Origin: Terrisporobacter petrolearius
GTDB lineage: Bacteria; Bacillota; Clostridia; Peptostreptococcales; Peptostreptococcaceae
Reading direction: 5' to 3' (one strand)
NCBI RefSeq assembly: GCF_032598785.1
Contig: NZ_CP102984.1
Length of the DNA: 64,000 nt
Below are positions 44,065 through 53,009 of this stretch, piece by piece (position 1 is the stretch's first letter; every line of letters begins with the position of its first letter). The notes under the pieces are model-generated. The model worked only from the letters and a program-made list of their open reading frames with translations, was not told where the DNA came from and searched no databases. The position numbers were made by a program, and so were the translations under genes.

Positions 44065-44088
44065 AGATGTTACCATTTGATAACATCT
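44065..44088. promoter_or_regulatory. Palindromic operator candidate of the lar locus
   Basis: AGATGTTA-N8-TAACATCT is a perfect inverted repeat in the larA/regulator divergent region, of the spacing bound by Crp/Fnr-type dimers. Confidence 0.6.
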
Positions 44089-44166
44089 TTTAATACAAAA
44101 TAAAAGTAAAATGACATAAAAACAAAAGTATTTCATAGCGTTACATATCATTGGGGAGGGACATTT

Positions 44167-44823
44167 ATGAATGCAAAATTTTTACTTGATTTTTTAGAAA
44201 AAAATAATACACAAACTATAAGGAAGAAATATCATTCATATTTAACTTTTTATGGATTAGATGAAAAATACACATATGTTTTAAAAGAAGGAATAATAAA
44301 AACAAGTGTTATTTTGAAAGATGGAAGAGAATTTAATATTTCATACATATGTGAGCCAGATATAATTTCTTTACTAAGAGATGAAATAAGCTCCAACACA
44401 TCATCACCCTTTAATGTAAGGATTGAATCTAAAGAAGCTGTATTTTATAAAATTCCAAGAGTTACATTTTGGAATTATGTTAATAATGATATTGAATTAC
44501 AAACTTATATAAAAGATTATTACAGGACTAAATTGTTGGAAAGTATGCATAATCATAAAATAACCATAATGAATGGAAAAAAAGGTGCTGTTTGTGCATT
44601 TATTTATGAATTAATTGGTAAATTTGGTAAACAAAAAAATAATAAAATTATAATAGATTTTCTTATAACAAATGAAGATATAGCAGGATTTTGTGGGGTT
44701 TCAACAAGGAATAGTGTAAATAGAATTCTACATGAACTAAAAAAAGAAAAAGTTATTTCTATTATAGATAAAAAAATTCATGTCTTGGATGTGGAGTATC
44801 TTCGTAATTTTGCATTAGACTAA
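44167..44823 (+). CDS. Crp/Fnr-family regulator (LarR-like)
   Basis: 218 residues: an N-terminal cyclic-nucleotide-binding fold (YTYVLKEGIIKTSVILKDGRE, EPDIISLL) without the Cys cluster of FNR, and a C-terminal winged helix (LITNEDIAGFCGVSTRNSVNRILHELKKEKVI). It is divergent from larA, with a perfect palindrome between. In Lactobacillus a Crp/Fnr protein, LarR, activates larABCDE in response to L-lactate. The same role is likely here but inferred. GGGGAGGG precedes the ATG. Confidence 0.85.
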   Translation: MNAKFLLDFLEKNNTQTIRKKYHSYLTFYGLDEKYTYVLKEGIIKTSVILKDGREFNISYICEPDIISLLRDEISSNTSSPFNVRIESKEAVFYKIPRVTFWNYVNNDIELQTYIKDYYRTKLLESMHNHKITIMNGKKGAVCAFIYELIGKFGKQKNNKIIIDFLITNEDIAGFCGVSTRNSVNRILHELKKEKVISIIDKKIHVLDVEYLRNFALD

Positions 44824-44936
44824 ATAGACAATACCATTTGCTTAACAGTAATAGTTTTTATGCTACAATTACCATATGTATGAAAAATTAGGTAGTTAAT
44901 AATACATTTATCATTAAAGTTAGAAGGGGAATGGAT

Positions 44937-45536
44937 ATGAAGAAAACATTATATTTAATGCGTCATGGACAAACTTTATTTAATTTAAGAAGAAAAATGC
45001 AAGGACATTGTGATTCACCGCTTACACCACTTGGAAAAAAGCAAGCTGAAATAGCGGGAGAGTATTTAAAAAATATTCATATAGATCATGCTTATAGCTC
45101 ATCTTTAGAAAGATGTTGTGACACTTTAGAAATAGCCACTAATGGAAGAATACCTTATGTAAGATTAAAAGGTTTAAAAGAAATGAATTTCGGTGTATTT
45201 GAAGGTGAAAGTGTAGATTTAAAACCGACAGATAAAAAAGATTATGAAAGCTTCTTCGTGCAATATGGAGGAGAATCTTTGTCACAAGTTAAAGAAAGAA
45301 TGCTTAAAACTTGTACAGAAATAATGGAAAAAGAACATCATAACACTGTTTTAGCTGTGTCTCATGGATTGGCATCTTTATGTTTCTTATCAAATTTTGA
45401 AGATGTGAGTGAACTGATGAAAACAGGAATACCTAATTGCACAATATTTAAATATGAATACGAAAATAAAAAGTTCAAATTAATTGAAATTATACGCCAT
45501 GATTTTAGCCAAATAGAAGAAGCTTTGGCTTATTAG
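44937..45536 (+). CDS. Histidine phosphatase (phosphoglycerate mutase-like)
   Basis: 199 residues from the ATG at 44937, chosen because GAAGGGGA lies 7 bp upstream; an ATG at 44931 is too close to it. The catalytic motif LMRHGQTLFN, then SSLERCCDTLEIA, ELxEMNFGxFEG-like KEMNFGVFEGE and VSHGLASL mark the RHG superfamily. Members of this size are often GpmB/CobC-like or broad phosphatases; the substrate is unknown. A long bidirectional terminator follows. Confidence 0.87.
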   Translation: MKKTLYLMRHGQTLFNLRRKMQGHCDSPLTPLGKKQAEIAGEYLKNIHIDHAYSSSLERCCDTLEIATNGRIPYVRLKGLKEMNFGVFEGESVDLKPTDKKDYESFFVQYGGESLSQVKERMLKTCTEIMEKEHHNTVLAVSHGLASLCFLSNFEDVSELMKTGIPNCTIFKYEYENKKFKLIEIIRHDFSQIEEALAY

Positions 45537-45550
45537 TAATTTGAGAAACT

Positions 45551-45599
45551 AAAAAAGTTGTAGATAGTTATTATAATAAACTATCTACAACTTTTTTAG
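45551..45599. terminator. Bidirectional terminator
   Basis: AAAAAAGTTGTAGATAGT pairs with ACTATCTACAACTTTTTT around a short AT loop, between convergent genes. Confidence 0.85.
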
Positions 45600-46320
45600 T
45601 TTGCAGTTGCCATTGAAGAACTTTGTTTTGATCTATATAATGACTTTTTATTTACAAACTTAGAAATACGCATTACAGCATAAGTTATAAAGACAACGCT
45701 GTAAGCTGCCACATTTATTATATAATTAGTATCACCTGAAAGAGCAATTGGTAGCATTATTAACATAACGTGAACATATATTAGTCCATAGAATAAATAT
45801 GCAGATTTTTGTAATGCTTTCCATGATTTAGGTTTCATACATTTTCTAACACTAGGGAAAGAAGTAATAAGAAGTGGAACCATTATTGCAATTAATATTA
45901 TACTTACACCAGCAGCAGCTTTCATATTAGTTGGCATAGTTTCTGGTGCAGTAAAAAGATTTACAAAGTGATTTTTTCCAAAGCTTATATTGTGAGCTAA
46001 AGTAAGTATACCTGCTATAATTGATAGTTCAGCTCTAATTGGCATTAAAAACTTAATTAACTTACCTCCATTTCTAAAAGCTCCTGTGTACATAACAATA
46101 ACAAAAATAGCAGTTGAAAAAGTACTTTTTATTAAAATCGGAAGAATAGTAGTAGTAAACAAGGCAGGTAAGGTCCAAATAACACCTGTATAAGATCCTA
46201 CTATTAATAAAATTGATAATATTGCAGTTATTATATAACAAATATTAGCATGTTTTTGATAAAGTCGTGACCAAAAGCTACTAGCAGTATTGCGGTTATT
46301 ATTGATATTAAAAAATTCAT
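45596..46320 (-). pseudogene. Ferric-reductase-like membrane protein with a T-run frameshift
   Basis: The natural start is ATG at 46320, preceded by GGAGGTAATC on the minus strand, but its frame stops after 29 codons. The frame used by the rest of the protein is reached only if the run of six T after ATGAA had seven. The corrected protein begins MNFFNINNNRNTASSFWSRL and is about 241 residues with six membrane spans. Histidines in LTLAHNISFG and LIYVHVMLIM resemble haem ligands of MsrQ/ferric-reductase-like proteins. As read, only the part from 46162 down is open. It is either a real mutation, a slippage switch or a base-calling error. Confidence 0.75.
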
Positions 46321-46596
46321 GATTACCTCCATTGAATATGAGAAATGTGGGTGCTATTTCTTCATATTGTTAATATTTTATTGTAATGAAATTATAATAT
46401 GGATGGTATTATCAATCAATACTTATTATCAATTAACAATAAAAATCAATAAAACTTACAACATAATAATAAAAAAGATTAAATCAAGAATTAACATATG
46501 CAAAATTTTATGACTAGTTATTTGAAAAATGTTTATATACTAACTAATATTTTCATAGTATTTTATAGCTTTAAATTAAAGAAGGGGGGAATGCTT

Positions 46597-47412
46597 ATGG
46601 AGTATTATATCAATGTAGAAAAAGATGTCAAAATATTTGTAGAAGATATAAACTCAAAATGTGAAAGGACAATAATGTTTGTACATGGGTGGCCCTTAAA
46701 CCATAATATGTACGAATATATAGTAGCTTATTTTATAAGCAGAGGATATAGATGTGTAACAATAGATTTAAGAGGTTATGGAAAGTCTGATAAACCTTGT
46801 AGTGGATATGATTATGACAGAATGTCAACAGATATAAGATATGTAATTGAAACACTTAGACTTAAGAATACTACACTAATGGGACACTCTATGGGTGGGG
46901 CTATTTGTTCAAGATATATGTCTAAATTTAAGGGCTACGGAGTAACAAGACTTTGTTTGCTTAGTGCAGCAGCACTAAAATGGGTGCAATCAACTGATTG
47001 GCCATATGGATATACTGTTGATGAAGTAAATTCAGCTATAGAAAACTTTAAAAATGATAGACCAAAATCAATAATAAATATATCAGAATCATTTTTTTAT
47101 AAATTTACAAGTCAGGGTATTTTAAACTGGTTCTTTTATATGTGTTTAAATGCTGCAGGATGGTCTACTGTTAATTCTTTATATGCACTTAGGGATGAAA
47201 ATGTATTTAATGATTTAGCAAATATAAAAACTCCAACATTAATATTACATGGAATATATGACAGTGTATGCCCTTTTGAATTTGCTGAGTATATGAATAA
47301 AACAATAGAAAAATCTAAATTAGTCCCTCTTGCTAATGGAGGACATGGTGCCTTTTATGAATGTAGGGATGATATAAATATAGAATTAGAAAAGTTTATA
47401 ATAAACAATTAA
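46597..47412 (+). CDS. Alpha/beta hydrolase
   Basis: 271 residues. HGWPLNHNM is the oxyanion region, GHSMGGAICSRY the nucleophile elbow, HGIYDSVCPF the acid and NGGHGAFYE the catalytic histidine. It resembles non-haem haloperoxidase or esterase-like enzymes; no substrate can be inferred. The ATG at 46597 follows AAGGGGGG by 7 bp; upstream in-frame starts to 46498 lack a ribosome site and would add a hydrophobic leader unlike the family. ATG 46591 is an alternative. Confidence 0.87.
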   Translation: MEYYINVEKDVKIFVEDINSKCERTIMFVHGWPLNHNMYEYIVAYFISRGYRCVTIDLRGYGKSDKPCSGYDYDRMSTDIRYVIETLRLKNTTLMGHSMGGAICSRYMSKFKGYGVTRLCLLSAAALKWVQSTDWPYGYTVDEVNSAIENFKNDRPKSIINISESFFYKFTSQGILNWFFYMCLNAAGWSTVNSLYALRDENVFNDLANIKTPTLILHGIYDSVCPFEFAEYMNKTIEKSKLVPLANGGHGAFYECRDDINIELEKFIINN

Positions 47413-47422
47413 ATAAAATGAA

Positions 47423-47471
47423 AAAGAGTAGTGATTTTAAATTATGATGGAGAAAAATTACTACTCTTTAT
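47423..47471. terminator. Bidirectional terminator
   Basis: AAAGAGTAGTGATTTT pairs with AAAATTACTACTCTTT (one mismatch) between convergent genes. Confidence 0.7.
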
Positions 47472-47500
47472 TACTATCTAAAATTTTATATTAATTATTT

Positions 47501-48433
47501 TTAGCCATTAATCTCACCTATATTATTACTTTTAAACAGTTCATTTAACAAAGTAATTTGAGAAGAGCTAACTTTTATAGAAGCTCTTTCATTGGAAATT
47601 AAAGATGACTTTTTGAAAAAAGAGGTTTTTTCAGTTGAAAATGAAAGACTATAACAAGCTTTTCCATTTATATTTTCCTTTGACCACATATATCCATTTA
47701 TACCAGAAAAGGGAACGAATGAATTAAACATAAGTATACCTTCATTGTATACAATTGCACTTTTTCTCTTAGGATTAAATATGGACACACTCATTAATAT
47801 AAGTAAAATAAAACTTATACTATTTATTGTTTCTAAAGAAGAGGAGAATACTTCTATTGATTTAATATTATTAAATTTATTTATAAGAGATATAAAAAGT
47901 ATAAGACAAAATCCAAATAAAAAAGTTTGAATATATCTCATGGCTTTTTCATCCCAAATAGATTCTTTATAGGATTGAATATAAAAAAGAGGATCTTCTT
48001 TAGAAAGTTCACCATCTTTTTTTAGAATTCTTATAAAATCCACAATCTCAAATATACTTTGTAAAGAAATAAGTATAGTAAAAGCTGAGCATAGAAAAAT
48101 TTGAAAATTATTAAAACTATTTAAAGAAATATAAGCAAAGCCGCTAAATATAAATATGGATGTAATTATTATTAGTGAAAAAATTCTAAATAATTTATTA
48201 TACTTATAAATTTTATCTTTATAAACTTTACTTAAAATATCAGGATCTCCCATTTGCTTTAAAGCCATATTTGTGGCAGCATTACTGTTTATACCATCCT
48301 CCGTATATTCCTCAATATAACTATAAATGTGATCTTTAAGTTCATCTTTCATATCTTTTGCTTTTTCTTCTGTGGAAATAAATCTACACGCAGATTGTAG
48401 AAAGTTTTCAATAGTATTATTTTCTATATTCAT
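47501..48433 (-). CDS. Membrane protein with N-terminal HAAS/permease-prefix domain
   Basis: 310 residues. The first about 75 residues (MKDELKDHIYSYIEEYTEDGINSNAATNMALKQMGDP) form a HAAS-type helical domain, which is usually linked to PadR regulators. Four membrane spans follow (about 85-220), then a soluble C-terminal part that could be PH-like. The ATG overlaps the stop of the upstream PadR gene by one base (TAATG), so the two are coupled. Such pairs typically regulate or sense membrane stress; the function is not known. Confidence 0.75.
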   Translation of the reverse strand: MNIENNTIENFLQSACRFISTEEKAKDMKDELKDHIYSYIEEYTEDGINSNAATNMALKQMGDPDILSKVYKDKIYKYNKLFRIFSLIIITSIFIFSGFAYISLNSFNNFQIFLCSAFTILISLQSIFEIVDFIRILKKDGELSKEDPLFYIQSYKESIWDEKAMRYIQTFLFGFCLILFISLINKFNNIKSIEVFSSSLETINSISFILLILMSVSIFNPKRKSAIVYNEGILMFNSFVPFSGINGYMWSKENINGKACYSLSFSTEKTSFFKKSSLISNERASIKVSSSQITLLNELFKSNNIGEING

Positions 48434-48756
48434 TAGTGTTGCCCCCCTAATACTAAATTCATTGTTTTGCTAAATATTTCCCATTCATTTTCACGTTTTT
48501 TCAATTCTGTTAAGCCTTTTTTTGTAATTCTATAGTATTTCCTACGCCTACCATTTTCACTTTCCCAAAAGGATTCGATTAACTTGTTTTTCTCAAGATC
48601 ATGTAAAATAGGGTATAGAGTGCCTTCTTTAAAAAGAAATAATCCGCCAGATTTGTTTTCAATTTCTTTAATCATTCCATAACCATATGTAGGTTCTTTT
48701 TTTAGGGCATTTAGAATTAATGTAACAGTACTACCTTTAATAAGTTCTTTATTCAA
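48433..48756 (-). CDS. PadR-family transcriptional regulator
   Basis: 107 residues. The winged helix shows the standard features: LILNALKKEPTYGYGMIKEIE, LFLFKEGTLYPILHDLEKNKLIES and GRRRKYYRITKKG. PadR proteins generally repress their own operon. It is the first gene of a two-gene unit with the HAAS membrane protein, which may act as its partner or modulator. Confidence 0.9.
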   Translation of the reverse strand: MNKELIKGSTVTLILNALKKEPTYGYGMIKEIENKSGGLFLFKEGTLYPILHDLEKNKLIESFWESENGRRRKYYRITKKGLTELKKRENEWEIFSKTMNLVLGGQH

Positions 48757-48892
48757 TATTTACACCTCGGATTCCTATGTATTATAAAAAGATAGTATTT
48801 CACTTTTAGGTTAAAGTCAAGTGATACATATAAAACTAAGATTGTATAAAAAAAATATTATAATAAAAATTACCTTTATAACAAAATATATA

Positions 48893-48931
48893 TTATAATA
48901 CTTTTAATAAGACTTATTAAAAGTATTATAA
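48893..48931. promoter_or_regulatory. 39-bp perfect palindrome upstream of the second ROK gene
   Basis: TTATAATACTTTTAATAAG and its complement flank one central A. It lies 51 bp before the ROK start and 137 bp before the divergent PadR gene. It could be the operator of the ROK protein; there is no T tract to suggest a terminator. Confidence 0.6.
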
Positions 48932-48982
48932 TTATTGAGATAATTAATAATTATAATAATTCAGTTGAAAAGAGGAAAATAA

Positions 48983-49996
48983 ATGAACATTAGTAATACA
49001 AGAAATTTAAGAAAGATAAATCAGGAAAAAATAATTAATGCGTTGATAAATAGAGATGCGTGTACAAAAAACGAATTATCAATTTTGACGGGATTGTCTC
49101 TTGGAAGTGTTAATAATATAGTCGCGGATTTATTAAAAAGCCATCAGGTTATTGAATCTGGATATGCTAAATCTACAGGAGGAAGACCTTCAAAACATTA
49201 TGAATTAAATAGTAATTATTCTAAAAATCTATGTTTATCTATTTTTAAAAATAGTAATAGAATTCATCTTGTTTACAGAGTTTATAATTTAAAAGATGAG
49301 CTTTTAATGGAAAATAGAATTGTTAAATCTAAAATTTCAATTGAAGATATTTATGAAATTTTAGATAGTGTTTTAGAAAAAATAGAAAATATTAAAGTTA
49401 TTGGTGTTAGTATCCCTGGAATCATAAAAGATGAGAAAGTAATATCCACAGGCATAGATAATTTCAATGAAATTAATATTATACAGTTGTTAAATGAAAA
49501 ATACGAGCAGAAGATTATTTTTGGCAATGACGTTAATACAGCAGCAATTGGATTTTATTTAGATCAAGAAAATTACGAAGATATTTGCTTATTATTCCAA
49601 CCAGCTAATCATTTTGCAGGTGTAGGTATTATAGTAAATGGAAGAATGCTTAAAGGAATGAATAACTTGGCTGGTGAGGTTCAATATTTACCAATTGATC
49701 TTACAGATAATATGGAAATACTTTTAAATTCAAAAGAAGGTCACGAAGAATTAATTACTAGATATACTCAGTCTATTATAGCTATGTTAAATCCTCAGGC
49801 TATAGGTATTTGTTCTACTATTGTAGATGATTACTCAAATATTAAAGAAAATTTAAATAATATATTTGAAAAAGAAGAATTACCAGAGCTAATTAAAATT
49901 CATGATCTTATTGAATATATTATGTGGGGCATAAATTTATTGTGTAAGGATTCATTAAAATCAAACCTTACAATAACAAAAAAGACAATTATGTAA
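48983..49996 (+). CDS. ROK-family transcriptional regulator 2
   Basis: 337 residues. An N-terminal winged helix (NELSILTGLSLGSVNNIVADLLKSHQVIE, TGGRPSKHYELN) is followed by the ROK fold (VIGVSIPGII, GNDVNTAAIGF, FAGVGIIVNGRMLKGMNNLAGEVQ). Zinc-motif cysteines are absent, so it is probably a regulator and not a kinase. It is not the same protein as the one at 1542. A 39-bp palindrome lies just upstream. It precedes a VOC protein by 37 bp; no sugar genes are nearby. Confidence 0.87.
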   Translation: MNISNTRNLRKINQEKIINALINRDACTKNELSILTGLSLGSVNNIVADLLKSHQVIESGYAKSTGGRPSKHYELNSNYSKNLCLSIFKNSNRIHLVYRVYNLKDELLMENRIVKSKISIEDIYEILDSVLEKIENIKVIGVSIPGIIKDEKVISTGIDNFNEINIIQLLNEKYEQKIIFGNDVNTAAIGFYLDQENYEDICLLFQPANHFAGVGIIVNGRMLKGMNNLAGEVQYLPIDLTDNMEILLNSKEGHEELITRYTQSIIAMLNPQAIGICSTIVDDYSNIKENLNNIFEKEELPELIKIHDLIEYIMWGINLLCKDSLKSNLTITKKTIM

Positions 49997-50033
49997 AGAA
50001 ATTAAATATACTTATAAAATAGGAGAGAAGAAA

Positions 50034-50417
50034 ATGAGAATAGAACATGTAGCAATGTATGTAAATGATTTGGAAAGTACTAAGGATTTTTATGTTAAGT
50101 ATTTTGGAGCAAAGGCAAATGAGAAATATCATAATTTTTTAACTGGACTTCAAACTTATTTCTTAACTTTTGACGATAATACGAGACTTGAGATAATGAC
50201 ACGACCAGAAGTTAAAATAACAGAAAAGTCATTAACACAAAGTGGATATATTCATTTGGCATTTAGTGTGGGAAGTAAGGAGAAGGTTGATATGTTAACT
50301 AATGATTTGGAAAAAGCAGGGTATAAAATAATTAGTGGACCACGCATGACAGGTGACAAGTATTATGAAAGTTGTGTACTAGGACCTGAAAATAATCAGA
50401 TTGAAATAATTGCATAA
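50034..50417 (+). CDS. VOC-family (glyoxalase/bleomycin-resistance-like) protein
   Basis: 127 residues, two beta-alpha-beta-beta-beta modules. RIEHVAMYVNDLESTKDFYVKYFGA holds the first metal histidine, LEIM a glutamate, YIHLAFSVGSK the second histidine and NQIEIIA the last glutamate: the H/E/H/E set of glyoxalase I-like metal sites is present. It may act on methylglyoxal-glutathione-like adducts or be a related dioxygenase or lyase. GGAGAG precedes the ATG. Confidence 0.85.
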   Translation: MRIEHVAMYVNDLESTKDFYVKYFGAKANEKYHNFLTGLQTYFLTFDDNTRLEIMTRPEVKITEKSLTQSGYIHLAFSVGSKEKVDMLTNDLEKAGYKIISGPRMTGDKYYESCVLGPENNQIEIIA

Positions 50418-50494
50418 TAAATTAAAATATAGATGAATAAAAAGTACTGAAATATTTATTTATCATATTAAGAATTTAAAAGAGAGGGAATTTT

Positions 50495-50594
50495 ATGGAT
50501 TTTTATAAAAAAGGATATTTTATATATTGATATTAGTAAAAATGAATTAAGATCTTTGATCGAAAAATTTGCTGAAAGTTTGATAAAAGTATAA
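50495..50594 (+). pseudogene. Very short ORF with a one-base frameshift
   Basis: After GAGAGGG the ATG at 50495 reads MDFYKKGYFIY and stops. Removing one A from the six-A run gives MDFYKKDILYIDISKNELRS and then LIEKFAESLIKV before TAA at 50594. DILYIDIS vaguely resembles the N-terminus of aldehyde:ferredoxin oxidoreductases, but the peptide is too short to assign. It may be a gene fragment. Confidence 0.3.
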
Positions 50595-50643
50595 AAACAA
50601 AATAGAAAAAGTAAATAAAGTTTATAAGTCAACTTATAAAGTT

Positions 50644-50676
50644 AAAAGCTCATTGTTATTTTAAATGAGCTTTTTT
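50644..50676 (+). terminator. Terminator
   Basis: AAAGCTCAT and ATGAGCTTT form a 9-bp stem with T6, ending the unit that starts with ROK 2. Confidence 0.8.
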
Positions 50677-50848
50677 GTGAAACTAAAAACAATTCACCAC
50701 TTCTTTTATTATTTTGATATACTGTATGTGAACAATTAAAGTTGTGTAAAGAATACAAAGTAAAGAATTCACAAGTAGAAGTAATATATTCCTTGGATAC
50801 AGTTGTATTTGTATATAAAATATTTCTAGGTAAAATGAGGGTGAAAAG

Positions 50849-52777
50849 ATGAAAGTTTTAAGTGGAGGTTGTACATTAGATTGCTATGATGCATGTAAAT
50901 TTAATGTATATACTGAAGACAACAATATTGCGAAAATAGAGGGAGACAAGTGCCATCCATATACAAAAGGGTTTATTTGTAAAAAGGGACTAAAGCATGT
51001 AAGAAGACATAATCATCTAAATAGGCAATATAAACCTTTACTAAAGGTTAATCATAAATGGGAAGAAATAACTTTTGAAGAAGCTATAGATATAATGGCA
51101 AAAAAGTTAAGTTATTATAAAGAAAACTATGGATCAAAATCCTTTATATATTATGAACAATATGGAAGTGGAAGTCTTCTTAAAAGTATTGGAGAGATAT
51201 TTTTTAATTTTTTTGGAGGCAGTTGTAAACAAAAAGGTGGCCCTTGCTGGAGTGCAGGTATAGAGGCTCAAAAAAGAAACTTTGGTGATGTGAAAAGTCA
51301 TTCGTTGGAAGATATGTTGAATAGTAAAACTATTATAGTATGGGGGAAAAATCCAGCCAACACAACAATACATACAATGAATATGATAAAAATAGCTCAA
51401 AAGTCAGGCGCTTATGTTATAGTTATTGATCCAATTCTTACATCTACAGCAAAACAAGCTGATTTCCATTTAAGGATAAAACCTGGTGGAGATGGTGCTT
51501 TAGCTTTAGCAATGGGAAAAAGGATAATCGAATTAAACTTACATGATGAGGGTTACATAAATAAACATATAAAAAACTTTGATGAATACAAGGCTTATTT
51601 AGATAAGCTAAGCTTAAGAAATTTATGCAAAATGTGTGGAGTGACTTTACCCCACCTAGATTTTCTAGTAAAAAAATATGTAGAAACATATTCGACTATT
51701 TTACAAGGATATGGTATGCAAAAATATAATTATGGTGGAAGTACTATTGGATATATAAATACACTAGGAGCTATAACAGGTCAAATAGGATATAGTGGTG
51801 GAGGAGTGAATTATGCCAATAGGGTTTATCCAGATGTATTAAACACAGATCCTTACCACAGTTATAAATATGCAGATGATGAATTTTTCTATGTAAGTAA
51901 AATAAGTGACTTTATTGAAGAGAAGAATATTAAAATGGCAGTAATAACAAAGAGCAATCTTTTAAATCAACTACCTGAGTTAAAAAAATTAGAAAAAGCA
52001 ATGTCTAAAATTGAGTTTAAAGTATGTTTTGATTTGTTTTTAACCGATACAGCACAAAGTTGTGATTTATTTATTCCTGTAACAAGTGTTTTTGAAAGTG
52101 AAGATTTATTATATAGCTCTATGACCAATCCATATTTAACATATATTGAAAAAGCATTGGAGCCGGAAAATAATTTTATGGATGAGTATTATTTTTTCCG
52201 AGAAGTTGCTAGAAAATTAAACCTTACTAATTATCCTTATGTGGACAAAAAAGAGTATTTGGAAAAAGTTATAGAACCATTAAGACGTACAAAAAAAGAT
52301 ATAAGTTTAGATTATCTTGCAAAAAACTATTTTACAATACATGAATGCATCCCTTGGGAAGATAAAAAATTTAAAACTGAGTCTGGAAGGTTTGAGATAT
52401 TTATAAATGAAAATGCCTTAGACCTTAATAAAGCAGACGAAGAATATAACTTTAGATTATTAACAAATCATGGAAGTGACTCTTTATTCAGTCAACATTA
52501 TATGGACTACGAAAACAAAGCCAAAGCATTTATTAATAAGAAGATGTCATCTAAATATAAATTTTATCAAGATGATTTAATAACTATGGAATCAAGTGAA
52601 GGAAAAATAGAAGTTTTAGTGCAAATAGATGATTCTATATGTGATGATGTAGTTATGATGTATGCTGGTTGGTGGAAAAAACACGGAAACCCTAACTGGA
52701 TAATAAAATCAGGCATATCAGATATAGGTGGTCAAGTAACTTATAATGAGACCTTTGTGAAGCTATATAAATATTAA
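50849..52777 (+). CDS. Molybdopterin oxidoreductase
   Basis: 642 residues. The N-terminus carries a [4Fe-4S] motif of the form C-x3-C-x3-C-x(n)-C (SGGCTLDCYDACKFNVY, GFICKKG). The molybdopterin-binding segments follow: KTIIVWGKNPANTTIHTMN, VIDPILTSTAKQADFHLRIKPGGDGALALAMG, and the C-terminal molydop domain (LTNHGSDSLFSQHY). No twin-arginine signal, so it is cytosolic. Similar clostridial proteins are uncharacterised DMSO/thiosulfate-reductase-like enzymes. No electron-transfer or cofactor genes are adjacent, so the substrate is unknown. AATGAGGGTG precedes the ATG. Confidence 0.88.
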   Translation: MKVLSGGCTLDCYDACKFNVYTEDNNIAKIEGDKCHPYTKGFICKKGLKHVRRHNHLNRQYKPLLKVNHKWEEITFEEAIDIMAKKLSYYKENYGSKSFIYYEQYGSGSLLKSIGEIFFNFFGGSCKQKGGPCWSAGIEAQKRNFGDVKSHSLEDMLNSKTIIVWGKNPANTTIHTMNMIKIAQKSGAYVIVIDPILTSTAKQADFHLRIKPGGDGALALAMGKRIIELNLHDEGYINKHIKNFDEYKAYLDKLSLRNLCKMCGVTLPHLDFLVKKYVETYSTILQGYGMQKYNYGGSTIGYINTLGAITGQIGYSGGGVNYANRVYPDVLNTDPYHSYKYADDEFFYVSKISDFIEEKNIKMAVITKSNLLNQLPELKKLEKAMSKIEFKVCFDLFLTDTAQSCDLFIPVTSVFESEDLLYSSMTNPYLTYIEKALEPENNFMDEYYFFREVARKLNLTNYPYVDKKEYLEKVIEPLRRTKKDISLDYLAKNYFTIHECIPWEDKKFKTESGRFEIFINENALDLNKADEEYNFRLLTNHGSDSLFSQHYMDYENKAKAFINKKMSSKYKFYQDDLITMESSEGKIEVLVQIDDSICDDVVMMYAGWWKKHGNPNWIIKSGISDIGGQVTYNETFVKLYKY

Positions 52778-52802
52778 AATATAAACTAAAATTAGATGAA
52801 AT

Positions 52803-52848
52803 AAAAGGAGTTAGATATAACTATTATCTAGCTCCTATTTTTATTTTT
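52803..52848 (+). terminator. Terminator after the molybdopterin oxidoreductase
   Basis: AGGAGTTAGATA pairs with TATCTAGCTCCT (one G-T pair), followed by T-rich sequence. Confidence 0.8.
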
Positions 52849-53009
52849 CGCAAATATTTAAAAAACTTTTGCTAAGTATGATTATTATTTTAAATATATC
52901 ATAAAGTATAAATATAAATTTAGAATACATATTAAATTTCGTCATTTGAATTTTTTATAAAGTATGTTACAATGGGCAAAGTAATTGGAATAATAAGGAT
53001 GTGAACTAT

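Noticed and set aside
46319..46513. Plus-strand frame of 64 codons in front of the alpha/beta hydrolase
   Set aside because: It is AT-rich, lacks a ribosome site and covers the region that holds the start of the opposite membrane protein.
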